From contig NZ_CP113064.1 in NCBI RefSeq assembly GCF_026625805.1, forward strand, positions 2,582,657-2,646,656: a stretch of DNA of 64,000 nucleotides, written 5' to 3'. The position numbers and the translations under genes are program-made. Shown piece by piece: positions 1 to 8,758 of this stretch (position 1 is its first letter; every line of letters begins with the position of its first letter). This stretch comes from Brevundimonas sp. SL130. Its GTDB lineage: Bacteria > Pseudomonadota > Alphaproteobacteria > Caulobacterales > Caulobacteraceae. The notes below the pieces were generated by a model. The model saw nothing but the letters and a program-made list of their open reading frames with translations. It had not been told where the DNA came from and ran no database searches.

Positions 1-144
1 ATCGTGCGCGGCGAACCTGTGCTGGACGGTCACGACGCCGTCGCGGCCGATTTCGATCACCGTCAGCCCGCCATGCCCCTTGTGCGCCAGGGCCGGAGAC
101 GCGATCGCGGCGATCGCAGCGCCTATCATCAGGATCCTGCGCAT
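1..144 (-). CDS. DUF6702 family protein, N-terminal part (cut by window edge)
   Basis: The reading frame starts with ATG at 144 and runs off the left edge, so only about 48 residues are visible. They begin with a signal peptide (MRRILMIGAA..., cleaved after ALA) followed by HKGHGGLTVIEI and VQHRF. This start is typical of small secreted DUF6702 proteins, which are often encoded next to M1 metallopeptidases. The ATG shares one base with the TGA of the upstream peptidase gene (TGATG), so the two are probably translationally coupled. Function is unknown. The family call is from pattern memory and only the N-terminus can be seen. Confidence 0.6.
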   Translation of the reverse strand, partial: MRRILMIGAAIAAIASPALAHKGHGGLTVIEIGRDGVVTVQHRFAAHD

Positions 145-2531
145 CACGACCCGCTCACTACACGAGCGGCGGTGGAGTCCGGACTGACCTCGACATCACT
201 GTCGCGCATCCGGTTCTCGCCCGGCGGGGATTCAGGCGAAAGACTCAGCGAACGTTCGTCGATCCGCTGCGGATAGCTGTTGTTGCCCCGGTTGGCGTCG
301 GCCGTCTCCCAAAGCGGATCGATCTCGGCGCCCGCCAAGGTCTTCGACGAGACGTACTGCCAGACGACCTGATTGGGGTTCCGCCGCCAGATCTCGGCGG
401 GGATGCGGATGGTTTCGTCTGTTCCGTCCGACCAGGTCAGTTTCACGATCACCGGCGACACCAGGCCGCCGATGTTCTTGAAGGTGAAGCGGTAGATGTT
501 GTCCTCGAAGGTCTGGGCCCGGCGTCGCTCCGGCTTGGCCTTTCCGGCCGCCGAAGTTGCGTCCCGCCGCTGCTGGGCTGTGGTCGTGAACCGGTCGGTC
601 TCATTGTAGAAATCGCGCGTCGCCGGATCCCGCTCGACCACGGTCTCGATGCCGGCGTTTCGTTGCGCCGTCAGCGAACCCGGCTGGCTTTCGAACCGCG
701 TCCGCGCCGCCGCGTTGCGGACCTCGGGATCGGTCGATTCCAGCTTCGCCGCCGTCACGCCCTCTAACGCCACATCGACGTGATCGGTCGAATAGAACCA
801 GCCGCGCCAGAACCAGTCGAGATCGACGCCCGAGCCCTCCTCCATCGAACGGAAGAAGTCATAGGGCGTCGGGCGTTTGAAGCGCCAGCGCTGGGCGTAT
901 TCCCGGAACGCCCGATCGAACAGCTCGCGTCCCAGAACCGTCTCACGCAGGATCACCAGAGCCGTGGCGGGCTTGGCGTAGGCGTTGGGGCCGAACTGGT
1001 TGATGGCGTCGGACTGGGTCATGACCGGCATCTGGTCCTGGCTGACCATATATTCGACGATGTCCTTGGGCTCTCCCCGCGACGGGAAGTCGGCGTCCCA
1101 GAGTTTCTCGGCCTGGAACTGTAGGAAGCTGTTCAGCCCCTCGTCCATCCAGCTCCACTGGCGTTCATCCGAGTTGACGGTCATCGGGAAATAGATGTGG
1201 CCGACCTCGTGGATGACCACGCCGATCAGCCCGTTCTTGGCGCGTTCGGTATAGGTCAGCCGTCCCTTGTCATCCTTTACCGGACGCGGCCCGTTGAAGG
1301 TGATCATCGGATATTCCATCCCACCCACCGGCCCGTTGACCGACTGGGCCGTTGGATAGGGGTAGGTGAAGGCGAACTGATTATAGACGTCGATGGTGTG
1401 GGCGATGGCGCGGGTCGAATAGGCGTCCCACAGCGGCCGCCCCTCTTTCGGATAGAAGGACATGGCCATGACGACGGGATGTTCGGCGCTGTCCTGTTCG
1501 ATGCCCATCGCATCCCAGATGAATTTGCGGCTGGAGGCGAAGGCGAAATCGCGGACGTTGTCGGCGCGGAAGTTCCAGGTGCGGACGCCGGACCGGGCCG
1601 GCCGACCCTCCGCCGCTAAGGCTTCGGCGGGGGTGACGATATAGACGGGGGCGTCGGCGATGCGCGCCCGCTCCAGCCGCGCGCGCTGCTCGGCGCTCAA
1701 TATCTCCGGATTGGTCAGAACGCCGGTCGAGGCGACGATGTGGTCGGCGGGGGCCGTGATCGAGACCTGGTAGTCGCCGAACTCGAGGGTGAACTCGCCC
1801 GCGCCGAGGAAGGCCTGGTTATGCCAGCCTTCATAATCTGAATAGACCGCCAGGCGGGGGAACCACTGCGCGGCCAAGAACAGGCAGTTTCCGTCTTCGC
1901 CGGGTTCGGTGAAACACTCATAGCCGCTGCGTCCGCCGACGACCTTGGTCTCCGGCAGAGGCAGGGAATAGCCCATTCTGAACGTGAAGCTCTCGCCGGT
2001 CGCAAGCGGCCGCGGCAGTTCGACCCGCATCATGGAATCGACGATGGTGAAAGGCAGCGGCTGGCCGTCCGGTCCGACGACCGTCAGATCGTTAAAGCCC
2101 CCTTCCCATTCCTGGAAACGCTGGACGCGCAGCACCTCGTTGACGCTGACTGTATCGGAGTTGGTGTAGGTCCGGCTCCGCTCGGCCATCGAATCGCGGC
2201 GATAGTTCTGCTGGTCGAGCAGCAACCACAGATAGCCGAGCGAATCCGGGGCGTTGTTGCGATAGGTCACCACCTGGGTCGCGTTCAGGGTCCGGTTGGC
2301 TTCATCCAAGGCGACGTCGATGTCGTAATCGACCTGCTGCTGCCAGTAGCGATAGCCGGGCGCCCCCGACGCATTGCGATAGTCGCTCGGAGTAGGCCAA
2401 TCCTCCCCCTCGAACTGGCGGAACTTGTCCTCGAAGCCGCCCTTGGACTGGTCTACCGCGCCGACGCTGACCTGCGCCTGAGCGCCGGAAGCCAGCAAAG
2501 CGGCCGCAAGGCCGAACAGCGCGAATTTCAT
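144..2531 (-). CDS. M1 family zinc metallopeptidase, secreted
   Basis: A 795-residue protein with a signal peptide (MKFALFGLAAALLASGAQAQ). The gluzincin signature HEVGH lies at about residues 441-445, with the downstream glutamate in WMDEGLN about 20 residues later. The motif GGMEYP (about 403-408) stands where classical M1 aminopeptidases have GAMEN. It is expected to be a periplasmic or surface zinc-dependent peptidase; its substrate cannot be told from sequence. ATG at 2531 was chosen because it directly precedes the signal peptide and has a GAAGAG ribosome site. A GTG at 2549 is in frame but would add a charged leader. It is coupled to the DUF6702 gene downstream and divergent from the ABC operon. 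Confidence 0.88.
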   Translation of the reverse strand: MKFALFGLAAALLASGAQAQVSVGAVDQSKGGFEDKFRQFEGEDWPTPSDYRNASGAPGYRYWQQQVDYDIDVALDEANRTLNATQVVTYRNNAPDSLGYLWLLLDQQNYRRDSMAERSRTYTNSDTVSVNEVLRVQRFQEWEGGFNDLTVVGPDGQPLPFTIVDSMMRVELPRPLATGESFTFRMGYSLPLPETKVVGGRSGYECFTEPGEDGNCLFLAAQWFPRLAVYSDYEGWHNQAFLGAGEFTLEFGDYQVSITAPADHIVASTGVLTNPEILSAEQRARLERARIADAPVYIVTPAEALAAEGRPARSGVRTWNFRADNVRDFAFASSRKFIWDAMGIEQDSAEHPVVMAMSFYPKEGRPLWDAYSTRAIAHTIDVYNQFAFTYPYPTAQSVNGPVGGMEYPMITFNGPRPVKDDKGRLTYTERAKNGLIGVVIHEVGHIYFPMTVNSDERQWSWMDEGLNSFLQFQAEKLWDADFPSRGEPKDIVEYMVSQDQMPVMTQSDAINQFGPNAYAKPATALVILRETVLGRELFDRAFREYAQRWRFKRPTPYDFFRSMEEGSGVDLDWFWRGWFYSTDHVDVALEGVTAAKLESTDPEVRNAAARTRFESQPGSLTAQRNAGIETVVERDPATRDFYNETDRFTTTAQQRRDATSAAGKAKPERRRAQTFEDNIYRFTFKNIGGLVSPVIVKLTWSDGTDETIRIPAEIWRRNPNQVVWQYVSSKTLAGAEIDPLWETADANRGNNSYPQRIDERSLSLSPESPPGENRMRDSDVEVSPDSTAARVVSGS

Positions 2532-2645
2532 ATCTCTTCCCCAACCCACAAGCCGTTACGCTATAACGCTTGAGGCGGCGCTCGCAAGCCTGGAATTCCC
2601 GCTATCGGTTGCCCTCCAAACCAGGGATGGGCGGCTCAACGAGTT

Positions 2646-2668
2646 GTAATGTTATATCATATAAAGTA
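2646..2668. promoter_or_regulatory. Candidate Zur-like operator between M1 peptidase and ABC operon
   Basis: In otherwise GC-rich DNA there is a perfect inverted repeat TTATAT-C-ATATAA (2652-2664). It is preceded by GTAATG, so the left half matches the proteobacterial Zur box half-site (AATGTTATA); the right half matches it only partly. It lies 34 bases upstream of the ABC ATPase start and 115 bases from the peptidase start, so it could serve both. Zur assignment is inference from the motif; another AT-rich palindrome binder is possible. Confidence 0.4.
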
Positions 2669-2701
2669 AGACACGACCCTCCTTTTGTCATCGGAGACAA
2701 T

Positions 2702-3442
2702 ATGCCCGTGCCTGCGACGAGCCCGATTCATCTTTCAGATCTTCACGTCGCTTACGGCGCAAACTCGGTCTTGAATGGGCTGAATCTGGATGTGCCGGCA
2801 GGGTCCATCACCGCCCTTTTGGGCGGCAATGGCGCAGGCAAGTCGACGACGCTCGCGACGCTTCTCGGTTTCGTAAAGCCCCAATCCGGCTCGGTGGAGA
2901 TCGATGGGGTGGACCCCGCCCAAGAACCGGACGCGGCGAGACGCAAGCTGGCCTATTTGCCCGAAAACGTCGCCCTCTATGAGCATCTCAGCGGGCTGGA
3001 GAATGCCGACTACCTGCTGGCGCTTTCCGGCATGAAACGGAATGTCGATGCGGTCAAGGACGCCTTTCGCGCCGCTGGCCTGCAGGAGCGGGCGTGGGCA
3101 GAGCGCCTCGGCGGATTCTCCAAGGGGATGCGGCAAAAGGTGGCTATCGCCGTCGCGCTTCTACGTGAGACGCCGGTGCTTCTGCTGGACGAACCCACCT
3201 CTGGTCTGGATCCCAGGGCGACGAAGGACTTCAACCTCCTGGCAGGCGCCGTTCGGGACCGCGGCGCGGCGATCTTGATGGTCACGCACGATCTGCTCAG
3301 CGCCGCCGACATCGCTGACCGTATCGCCTTCCTGGAGGACGGCCGGATCACCCATTCAGAATCCGCCAGCGGACCGGACCGGTTCGACGTTCGGGCCCTT
3401 CACCAACGCTTCGCGGCGCCGTCGGAGTTTGCGACGGCATGA
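2702..3442 (+). CDS. ABC transporter ATP-binding protein (ABC-2 type)
   Basis: A 246-residue nucleotide-binding subunit with Walker A GGNGAGKST, signature FSKGMRQK, Walker B LLLDEPTSGLD and the H-loop histidine (VTHDLLSA). ATG at 2702 is preceded by GGAGA and opens directly into the conserved first strand. An upstream in-frame start at 2570 would translate the promoter palindrome and is rejected. The gene overlaps the first permease by four bases (ATGA). The closest general type is the ATPase of ABC-2 exporters with DUF3526-like permeases; the substrate is not evident. Confidence 0.9.
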   Translation: MPVPATSPIHLSDLHVAYGANSVLNGLNLDVPAGSITALLGGNGAGKSTTLATLLGFVKPQSGSVEIDGVDPAQEPDAARRKLAYLPENVALYEHLSGLENADYLLALSGMKRNVDAVKDAFRAAGLQERAWAERLGGFSKGMRQKVAIAVALLRETPVLLLDEPTSGLDPRATKDFNLLAGAVRDRGAAILMVTHDLLSAADIADRIAFLEDGRITHSESASGPDRFDVRALHQRFAAPSEFATA

Positions 3443-4875
3443 GCGCAATCCGATTGATCGCGGTGGACGAGCTTCGGCTCATGGCGCGAAACCGGGTGGC
3501 GATGATCGCCCTTGTTCTGCTGATACTGCTTACGATCACCGCCGTCGTAAGCGCGTGGGCGCACCAGCGCAGTGTGGCTGATCTCCGGGCCAGACATCAG
3601 TCCGCCGCTGAAGAGGCCTTTGACGCCCAGCCGGATCGCCATCCCCACCGGGTGGTTCACTATGGCGCCTTCATCTATCGCCCGCTTGGCCCTCTGGCGG
3701 CTTTCGATCCTGGCGTCGACGCCTTCACGGGCAACAGCATGTTCCTGGAAGGCCACCGGCAGAACACGGCCAACTTCGGAGACATCCGCCAGAGCTCGCT
3801 TCTGGTCCGCTTCGGCCAACTGACGCCCGCCTTCGTGCTTCAAGCGGTCGCGCCTCTGCTCCTGATCTTTCTCGGCTATGGCGTTGTCGCCCGCGAGACA
3901 GAACGGGGAACCCTGCGGCTCCTGCTTCTGCAGGGCGTCAGCCGCCGCCAGATCGTTCTGGGCAAGCTGTCGGCGCTGGGCGTGGTGGCGCTGTTGCTGG
4001 GTCTGCCGGCCATGGTCGGCTTCGCACTGATTGCCGGACAGCCCGGCGCCTCGGCGGCGCCCATGGCGGTTATCGCTCTGGGATACGCCGCCTATCTGGC
4101 GCTATGGGCCGTGCTGATCGTGCTGTTCTCGACTTGGGCGAGACGCAGTCGGGACGCGCTTCTTTCTCTCGTGGCCGTCTGGGCGATCATGGTGGTCGTG
4201 GTTCCCCGCGTGGCGCCGGACATCGCCGGCTTCGCCATTCCCTTGCAGAATCGTTTCCAGACCGACGTCTCGATCGAGAACGAAATGCGCCAGACCGGCG
4301 ACAGTCACAACCCCGACGATCCCTACTTCGCCGCCTTCAAGCAGTCGGTGCTGGATCGCTATGGCGTATCCCGCATTGAGGATCTGCCGATCAACTACAA
4401 GGGCCTGCTTGCGCTGGAAGGCGAGCGGATGACTTCCGCGCTTTTTGATCGCTACTCCAACGCTAGTCACGACGCGCAGGCCCGCCAGAACGAACTGGTC
4501 CGGACGGCCGGATTGCTCAGCCCGGCGATCGCCGTGCGCGATCTCTCCATGGCGGCCGCCGGCACGGATTTCGATGGGCACCGACGCTTTCTGGAGCAGG
4601 CGGAGGCCTATCGGTTCGCTCTGGTTCAGCGCTTGAATCGCCTGCAGGCGGAGGCGGTCAGCTATGCCGATGACACCGCGCAGGATGCAGGCGCTGATCG
4701 GCGCAAACGGATCGAAGCGGAGAACTGGCGCAAGATGCCGGACTTCGTCTTCCGTCCGCCCAGCGGCCCACAACTCGCCGCCTCTGCAATACCCGGACTA
4801 TTGATGTTGCTGGCGTGGCTCGCGGCCGCAAGTCTGCTCCTGGTCGCCGCCACCCGTCGCCTCGGAGGCCGCTGA
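3439..4875 (+). CDS. ABC-2 type permease with DUF3526-like architecture (first of two)
   Basis: A 478-residue membrane protein. One transmembrane helix lies near the N-terminus (residues 15-37), then a long soluble periplasmic segment with HRQNTANF, then a block of helices (about 130-265), a second soluble segment and a C-terminal helix (LLMLLAWLAAASLLLVA). The motif ERGTLRLLLLQGVSRRQIVLGK matches the ABC-2 coupling region (quoted here only as a location, residues about 154-175). It is encoded between its ATPase (four-base overlap) and a paralogous permease (TGATG overlap), so the transporter is probably a heterodimer of permeases with two ATPase copies. Confidence 0.8.
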   Translation: MSAIRLIAVDELRLMARNRVAMIALVLLILLTITAVVSAWAHQRSVADLRARHQSAAEEAFDAQPDRHPHRVVHYGAFIYRPLGPLAAFDPGVDAFTGNSMFLEGHRQNTANFGDIRQSSLLVRFGQLTPAFVLQAVAPLLLIFLGYGVVARETERGTLRLLLLQGVSRRQIVLGKLSALGVVALLLGLPAMVGFALIAGQPGASAAPMAVIALGYAAYLALWAVLIVLFSTWARRSRDALLSLVAVWAIMVVVVPRVAPDIAGFAIPLQNRFQTDVSIENEMRQTGDSHNPDDPYFAAFKQSVLDRYGVSRIEDLPINYKGLLALEGERMTSALFDRYSNASHDAQARQNELVRTAGLLSPAIAVRDLSMAAAGTDFDGHRRFLEQAEAYRFALVQRLNRLQAEAVSYADDTAQDAGADRRKRIEAENWRKMPDFVFRPPSGPQLAASAIPGLLMLLAWLAAASLLLVAATRRLGGR

Positions 4876-6131
4876 TGTCACTCTGGTCTCATGAACTCCG
4901 GCTTCTGCTGCGGTCCAGGCTGTCCGTCGTCGCCCTCCTCCTTCTCTCAGCGCTCGCGTTGGCTGCGGTCCTCGCGGGCCTTGCCGAGGTATCGCGACAA
5001 CAGGCCGCCATCGACGCCATTCCGGCGGCCCAGGCCAAAGACATCGGCGCCGTCGCGGCCTGGATTGACGTGGACAAGGACGCGGGCAGCGCCGCCTACT
5101 ACAGCTTCCATCCGACCTGGGATGCGCCGTCCCCCCTGGCCTTCGCCGCCATCGGGATGCGGGACGTTTCCCCCTATATCTTGAGAGTCCGGGCGCTGGG
5201 TCTAGAGGCTCAGATCTACGACGGCGACGTCTATAATCCGGAACTCGCCCTGCCGGGACGATTCGACTTCGCCTTCGTGCTGGTCTTCCTCGCCCCCCTG
5301 TTCGTGATCGCCCTCTTCCATGACCTGATCTCGTCCGAACGCGAGGCCGGGCGGTTGCGCACGCTCGACGCCCTGCCTTGCGGCGGACGCCGGCTCTGGC
5401 TTCGGCGGGCGACGCTGAGACTGGGGCTGCTCTGGATCGCTTTGGCGGCGCCGTTCGCCATCGGCGCCCTCCTCTCGTTCGCTCCTCTTCTGCCAACCCT
5501 GGCCGTGTTGATTGTCACGGCCCTATATCTGGCATTCTGGATCGCCTTGGCGCTTCTGGCGTCGCGCCTCCGCTGGAGCTCGGTGACCAACGCCGCCTCC
5601 CTGGCCGCCGTCTGGCTGGTGCTGGTGCTGGTTCTGCCGACCCTCGCCCATGTCGTGATCAACCGATCCATCCCGGTCAATCAGGGCGCCGAGATCGCGC
5701 TCGCACAACGAGACGCCGTCAATCGCGCCTGGGACATCCCGCGCGAGGACACCATGCGCCGGTTCTACGCCAACCATCCCGAATGGGCCGACTCCCCGCC
5801 CCTGGGCGTCGCCTTCCATTATAAGTGGTACTTGGCCTTCCATCAGAACGGCGATGAGAGCGTCGCCGAAGCGGTCGGGGCTTATCGCAACGGGCTAGAG
5901 CGCCGCGACGCCGCAGCCCGCGCTCTGGGTTGGCTCCTGCCTTCGGTGGGCGTGCAGGCGGTGCTGACGCGGTTGGCCGAAACGGATCTGGCGGCCCAGT
6001 TGGCCTATCAGGATCGTATTCGAGCCTTCCATGGCCGACTGCGAGCCTTCTATTACAGCTACCTCTTCCATGATCGGCCGTTCGGCAAGGCGGATTTCGA
6101 CCAGGCGCCGCGGTTCAGCGATCCCCCCTGA
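4875..6131 (+). CDS. ABC-2 type permease with DUF3526-like architecture (second of two)
   Basis: A 418-residue paralogue of the preceding permease with the same layout: an N-terminal helix, a soluble segment, the coupling motif SSEREAGRLRTLDALP, then four to five helices and a soluble C-terminal part. ATG at 4875 shares a base with the upstream TGA, which fixes the start; an in-frame start at 4815 lies inside the previous gene. It is the last gene of the operon and is followed by a possible terminator hairpin. Such three-gene cassettes often lie near metallopeptidase or TonB-receptor genes. The cargo is unknown. Confidence 0.8.
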   Translation: MSLWSHELRLLLRSRLSVVALLLLSALALAAVLAGLAEVSRQQAAIDAIPAAQAKDIGAVAAWIDVDKDAGSAAYYSFHPTWDAPSPLAFAAIGMRDVSPYILRVRALGLEAQIYDGDVYNPELALPGRFDFAFVLVFLAPLFVIALFHDLISSEREAGRLRTLDALPCGGRRLWLRRATLRLGLLWIALAAPFAIGALLSFAPLLPTLAVLIVTALYLAFWIALALLASRLRWSSVTNAASLAAVWLVLVLVLPTLAHVVINRSIPVNQGAEIALAQRDAVNRAWDIPREDTMRRFYANHPEWADSPPLGVAFHYKWYLAFHQNGDESVAEAVGAYRNGLERRDAAARALGWLLPSVGVQAVLTRLAETDLAAQLAYQDRIRAFHGRLRAFYYSYLFHDRPFGKADFDQAPRFSDPP

Positions 6132-6132
6132 A

Positions 6133-6165
6133 GCCGCCGACCTTTCCCGCATGGGCTTCGGCGGC
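6133..6165. terminator. Possible bidirectional terminator hairpin
   Basis: GCCGCCGA (6133-6140) and TCGGCGGC (6158-6165) form an eight-base-pair stem with a 17-base loop between the convergent ABC permease and the ferric-reductase-like gene. There is no clear T-run, so the assignment rests on position and stem strength. Confidence 0.4.
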
Positions 6166-6191
6166 GCCAATGGCTGAGGCGCTGCCCCACG

Positions 6192-7466
6192 TCACCGAAA
6201 CGCAAACCGCTCGCTGCGGATGGACCGGGGTGAAAAGGAGTTCTTGGCCGCCAGCGCGGCGACGGCGTCCGTCAGGCCGGACGGGCCGCAGACGGCGATG
6301 TCCAAGCTGGCGGGATCGCCCTGGAGCACGACCTCGGAAAACCGCTGCTTGAAGCTTTCGGTCGTGGGCCCGCTCGAGACCGGTACGAGCTCGACACCGC
6401 AATCGTCGGCCATCGCCTGCAGGGTCTCCAGGCTGGGGAAGCCGCGTCCCGGCGTGTAGAAATAGAACAGGGTGACACTGTCGAATCGGCTGGCCCCGGC
6501 ATCGTTCATCCAGGCAATGAAGGGCGAGATACCGACGCCGCCGGCAACCCAGATTTCGCGATCCGCACCGACAGCGCGTGTGAACCGGCCATAGGGGGCG
6601 TGGACCTCGGCCCTCATGCCGACTCGAACGTCGGTCACCAGCCGCGCGGTGAAGTCGCCGAGTGATCGGATGACAAAACTCACTCGTCTGTCGTCCGAGC
6701 CCGCCGCCGCAATCGTGAAGGGGTGGGGTTCGCGAAGGCCCTGGGCCTTCATCCGAAGGAAGCCGAACTGACCCGGCTTGAAATCGATCCCACGGCCGGT
6801 CGGCAGGAGATCGATCTGGACGGCCGAACCGCCGCTGATGACCTCCACGACCCGGTACTCCGCATGGCGGGCGAAAAAGGGATAGAGGGTGAGTTTCCAG
6901 AGCGCCGCCGTAACCGCCAGCGACGCCAGAGCCGCCAACCACAGGCCCGCGGGACTGGCCAGAACGATGGGCGACTTGATGCTGAGCCAGTGCAAGACCA
7001 CCACGACCAAGATCGGTCCCGACAGCCGATGCCACCAGCGCCAGACGCCGTAGGAGATGTTTCGGTTCAAGGCCAGCACCGCGATCAACATCAGCCCGAC
7101 GAAGCTCGCCTGGCGCACCAGCCGGGCCCAGTCCGAGGGCAGGGCCAGGATCACCGCTGTGTCCCAGCCCCGCAGGTCCGCCTTGAACAACAGGTGGATC
7201 GAGGCCAGGGCCAAGGCATAGATGCCGAGCCATTTGTGTACCCTATAGACCCGGTCTAGGCCGCCGAACGCGCCCTCGCTCCAGCCCCAACGACCACCGA
7301 GGATCGCGGATCCCGCCATCAACGAGAGCGCCGCGACCCCGCAGGCCAGGCTGATGGCGGCCGTGGACAACCACGACGCCGCCGGTATGGCGAACGCCGT
7401 GGTCGCGAAGCTGATAGCGATTATCCCGGCGACGACGGGCCAGGTGGTGAAGCGAAACCTGGTCAT
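6192..7466 (-). CDS. Ferric-reductase-like transmembrane flavoprotein (ferredoxin reductase family)
   Basis: A 424-residue protein. The first 220 residues hold about six transmembrane helices with haem-ligand-type histidines (VYRVHKWLGIYALALASIH and WWHRLSGPILVVVVLH regions). A FAD-binding FR-type domain follows (KPGQFGFLRM, REPHPFTIA), then an NAD(P)-binding part (VAGGVGISPFIAWM, CGPSGLTDAV). It should pass electrons from NAD(P)H through FAD and haem across the inner membrane. A FixK-type site lies 119 bases upstream of the start, which suggests induction at low oxygen. ATG at 7466 gives a normal family length. Confidence 0.85.
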   Translation of the reverse strand: MTRFRFTTWPVVAGIIAISFATTAFAIPAASWLSTAAISLACGVAALSLMAGSAILGGRWGWSEGAFGGLDRVYRVHKWLGIYALALASIHLLFKADLRGWDTAVILALPSDWARLVRQASFVGLMLIAVLALNRNISYGVWRWWHRLSGPILVVVVLHWLSIKSPIVLASPAGLWLAALASLAVTAALWKLTLYPFFARHAEYRVVEVISGGSAVQIDLLPTGRGIDFKPGQFGFLRMKAQGLREPHPFTIAAAGSDDRRVSFVIRSLGDFTARLVTDVRVGMRAEVHAPYGRFTRAVGADREIWVAGGVGISPFIAWMNDAGASRFDSVTLFYFYTPGRGFPSLETLQAMADDCGVELVPVSSGPTTESFKQRFSEVVLQGDPASLDIAVCGPSGLTDAVAALAAKNSFSPRSIRSERFAFR

Positions 7467-7584
7467 GCTTCGTCGCTGCTCCCTATTGGCCCTGGACTAA
7501 CCAGTTAGACGAGAAAGGGGCGACGAAAATGCCGACGTGCTTCTGCCATGTCACGACATAAGACGCTCCTGCATTCGATCATTC

Positions 7585-7598
7585 TTGACCCAGATCAA
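7585..7598. promoter_or_regulatory. FixK/Fnr-type site TTGAC-CCAG-ATCAA
   Basis: The site differs at one position from the palindrome TTGAT-N4-ATCAA recognised by FixK/Fnr proteins. It lies 119 bases upstream of the ferric-reductase-like gene on the reverse strand. Confidence 0.65.
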
Positions 7599-7792
7599 CG
7601 GGCCTCTCTGATTTTATAGGAGGCCGCCAATGGGGCCATGCATGCCAGCGAGATTTGAAGAATGCTGAGGCTATGATCGCGACGATGGTGGGGTCGATAT
7701 TCGAGGATACAGGCTTCGAAATTTGATCCGCGCAGGCCGCAGCTGAAGCAGATGTCCAGGTCCGAAATGTCGGGTAACCGAAATGGCGTCAT
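7595..7792 (-). CDS. Doubtful small ORF, unrecognised
   Basis: A 65-codon reverse frame starting with ATG at 7792. The visible sequence has CFSCG and a further cysteine (EACIL) but no clear family. There is no good ribosome site, and its 3' end runs into the FixK-type site at 7585-7598. It may be a decayed gene or a chance frame. The longer in-frame version reaching to 8020 would overlap fixK and is not credible. Confidence 0.2.
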   Translation of the reverse strand: MTPFRLPDISDLDICFSCGLRGSNFEACILEYRPHHRRDHSLSILQISLACMAPLAASYKIREAR

Positions 7793-7844
7793 GCGGACTT
7801 CGCCAATGCGGCGCCCCCTCGGTCCAGCGTTGTCTAGGCCTCCC

Positions 7845-7864
7845 CCTAAGGGATAGCCCTTAGG
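7845..7864. promoter_or_regulatory. Palindrome upstream of fixK, candidate FixJ operator
   Basis: CCTAAGGG and CCCTTAGG form a perfect eight-base inverted repeat around ATAG, centred about 77 bases upstream of the fixK ATG. FixJ, a LuxR-type response regulator, activates fixK in related bacteria, and TAAGG/CCTTA half-sites are similar to described FixJ targets. No T-run follows, which argues against a plain terminator. FixJ binding is inference. Confidence 0.45.
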
Positions 7865-7931
7865 CGTCGCTCCCGAATACCGGTCCCTACCCTCCATCCA
7901 TAGGTTGAGCTCACCGACTTGGAGAGCGCCG

Positions 7932-8591
7932 ATGACCGCCCAGACGCAGATGATCGACCGCTTCATGCAGCCGCCGTCGTCCGGCGACACCGACCTGGAG
8001 GCCTCCTTCGGCGTTCGCATGCCGTTCGCCGTCGGCGAGGAAATCTACGCCCAGGAAGAGGCCGCCGATTTCATCTATCGACTGGTCAGCGGCGCCGTCC
8101 GAACCACCCACCTGCTGACCGACGGGCGTCGCCAGATCGGCGACTTCTACTATCCGGGCGACGTGTTCGGTCTTGAGGCACGAGCCACCCACAGGTTCTC
8201 CGCAGAGGGCCTGGGCAACTGTCAGGTCCAGGTGCTCAAACGCGTCGCGCCTTCGCGGCAGGGCGAGGACCGTCTCCGCTTCGACCGTATGGTGGCGGGT
8301 GCGACTTCAAACGAGCTTGAACGCGCCCAGGCGCACATCCTGCTGCTGGCGCGGATGACGGCGTGCGAAAAGGTGGCGAGTTTCCTTCTTGGGCTCGCGG
8401 ATCGATTCAAGGCTGAACTTACCGCCCTGCCGATGAGCCGTCAGGACATGGCGGACTATCTCGGCCTGACGATCGAAACCATCTCGCGGACGCTTGGCAA
8501 GCTCCAGGCCGACGGCGTCGTGGAGTTCATGGGATGCCGGCATTTCCGTATCCGACATCGCACAGCCCTGGATCAGTTGGCGGTGTCCTAG
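7932..8591 (+). CDS. fixK: FixK-type Crp/Fnr transcription regulator
   Basis: A 219-residue Crp/Fnr protein with an N-terminal cyclic-nucleotide-type beta-roll (about 25-110), a dimer helix (QAHILLLARMTACEKVASFLL) and a C-terminal winged helix. The recognition helix TIETISRTLGKL carries the E-x-x-S-R residues that read TTGA half-sites. The cysteine cluster of oxygen-sensing Fnr is absent, which fits FixK rather than Fnr. ATG at 7932 follows GGAGAG at 7921-7926. Being next to fixLJ and surrounded by TTGAT-N4-ATCAA sites, it is the obvious regulator of the following 24 kb. It is probably itself activated by FixJ. Confidence 0.85.
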   Translation: MTAQTQMIDRFMQPPSSGDTDLEASFGVRMPFAVGEEIYAQEEAADFIYRLVSGAVRTTHLLTDGRRQIGDFYYPGDVFGLEARATHRFSAEGLGNCQVQVLKRVAPSRQGEDRLRFDRMVAGATSNELERAQAHILLLARMTACEKVASFLLGLADRFKAELTALPMSRQDMADYLGLTIETISRTLGKLQADGVVEFMGCRHFRIRHRTALDQLAVS

Positions 8592-8758
8592 GCCGTCGCC
8601 CAGCCATGCGTCCGAGCGCGAGCCGGACCTGAGGACGGTCTCACAACAGGACGTGGGCGTGAACTCCGCAACCGTGCCGCTTGCTAAAGCCGCGCGCTGC
8701 GCGCCTAGTCTGAATGGCGACCGACAAAAGTTCAGGTCACAGGCGTCAGAAGGACGTC

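Larger units (their letters stand above)
7467..7931. other. Regulatory intergenic region between flavoprotein and fixK genes
   Basis: A 465-base gap between divergent genes. It contains a FixK-type site serving the reverse gene, a strong palindrome upstream of fixK and one weak reverse frame (7595-7792), each listed separately. Nothing else is recognised here. Confidence 0.7.
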
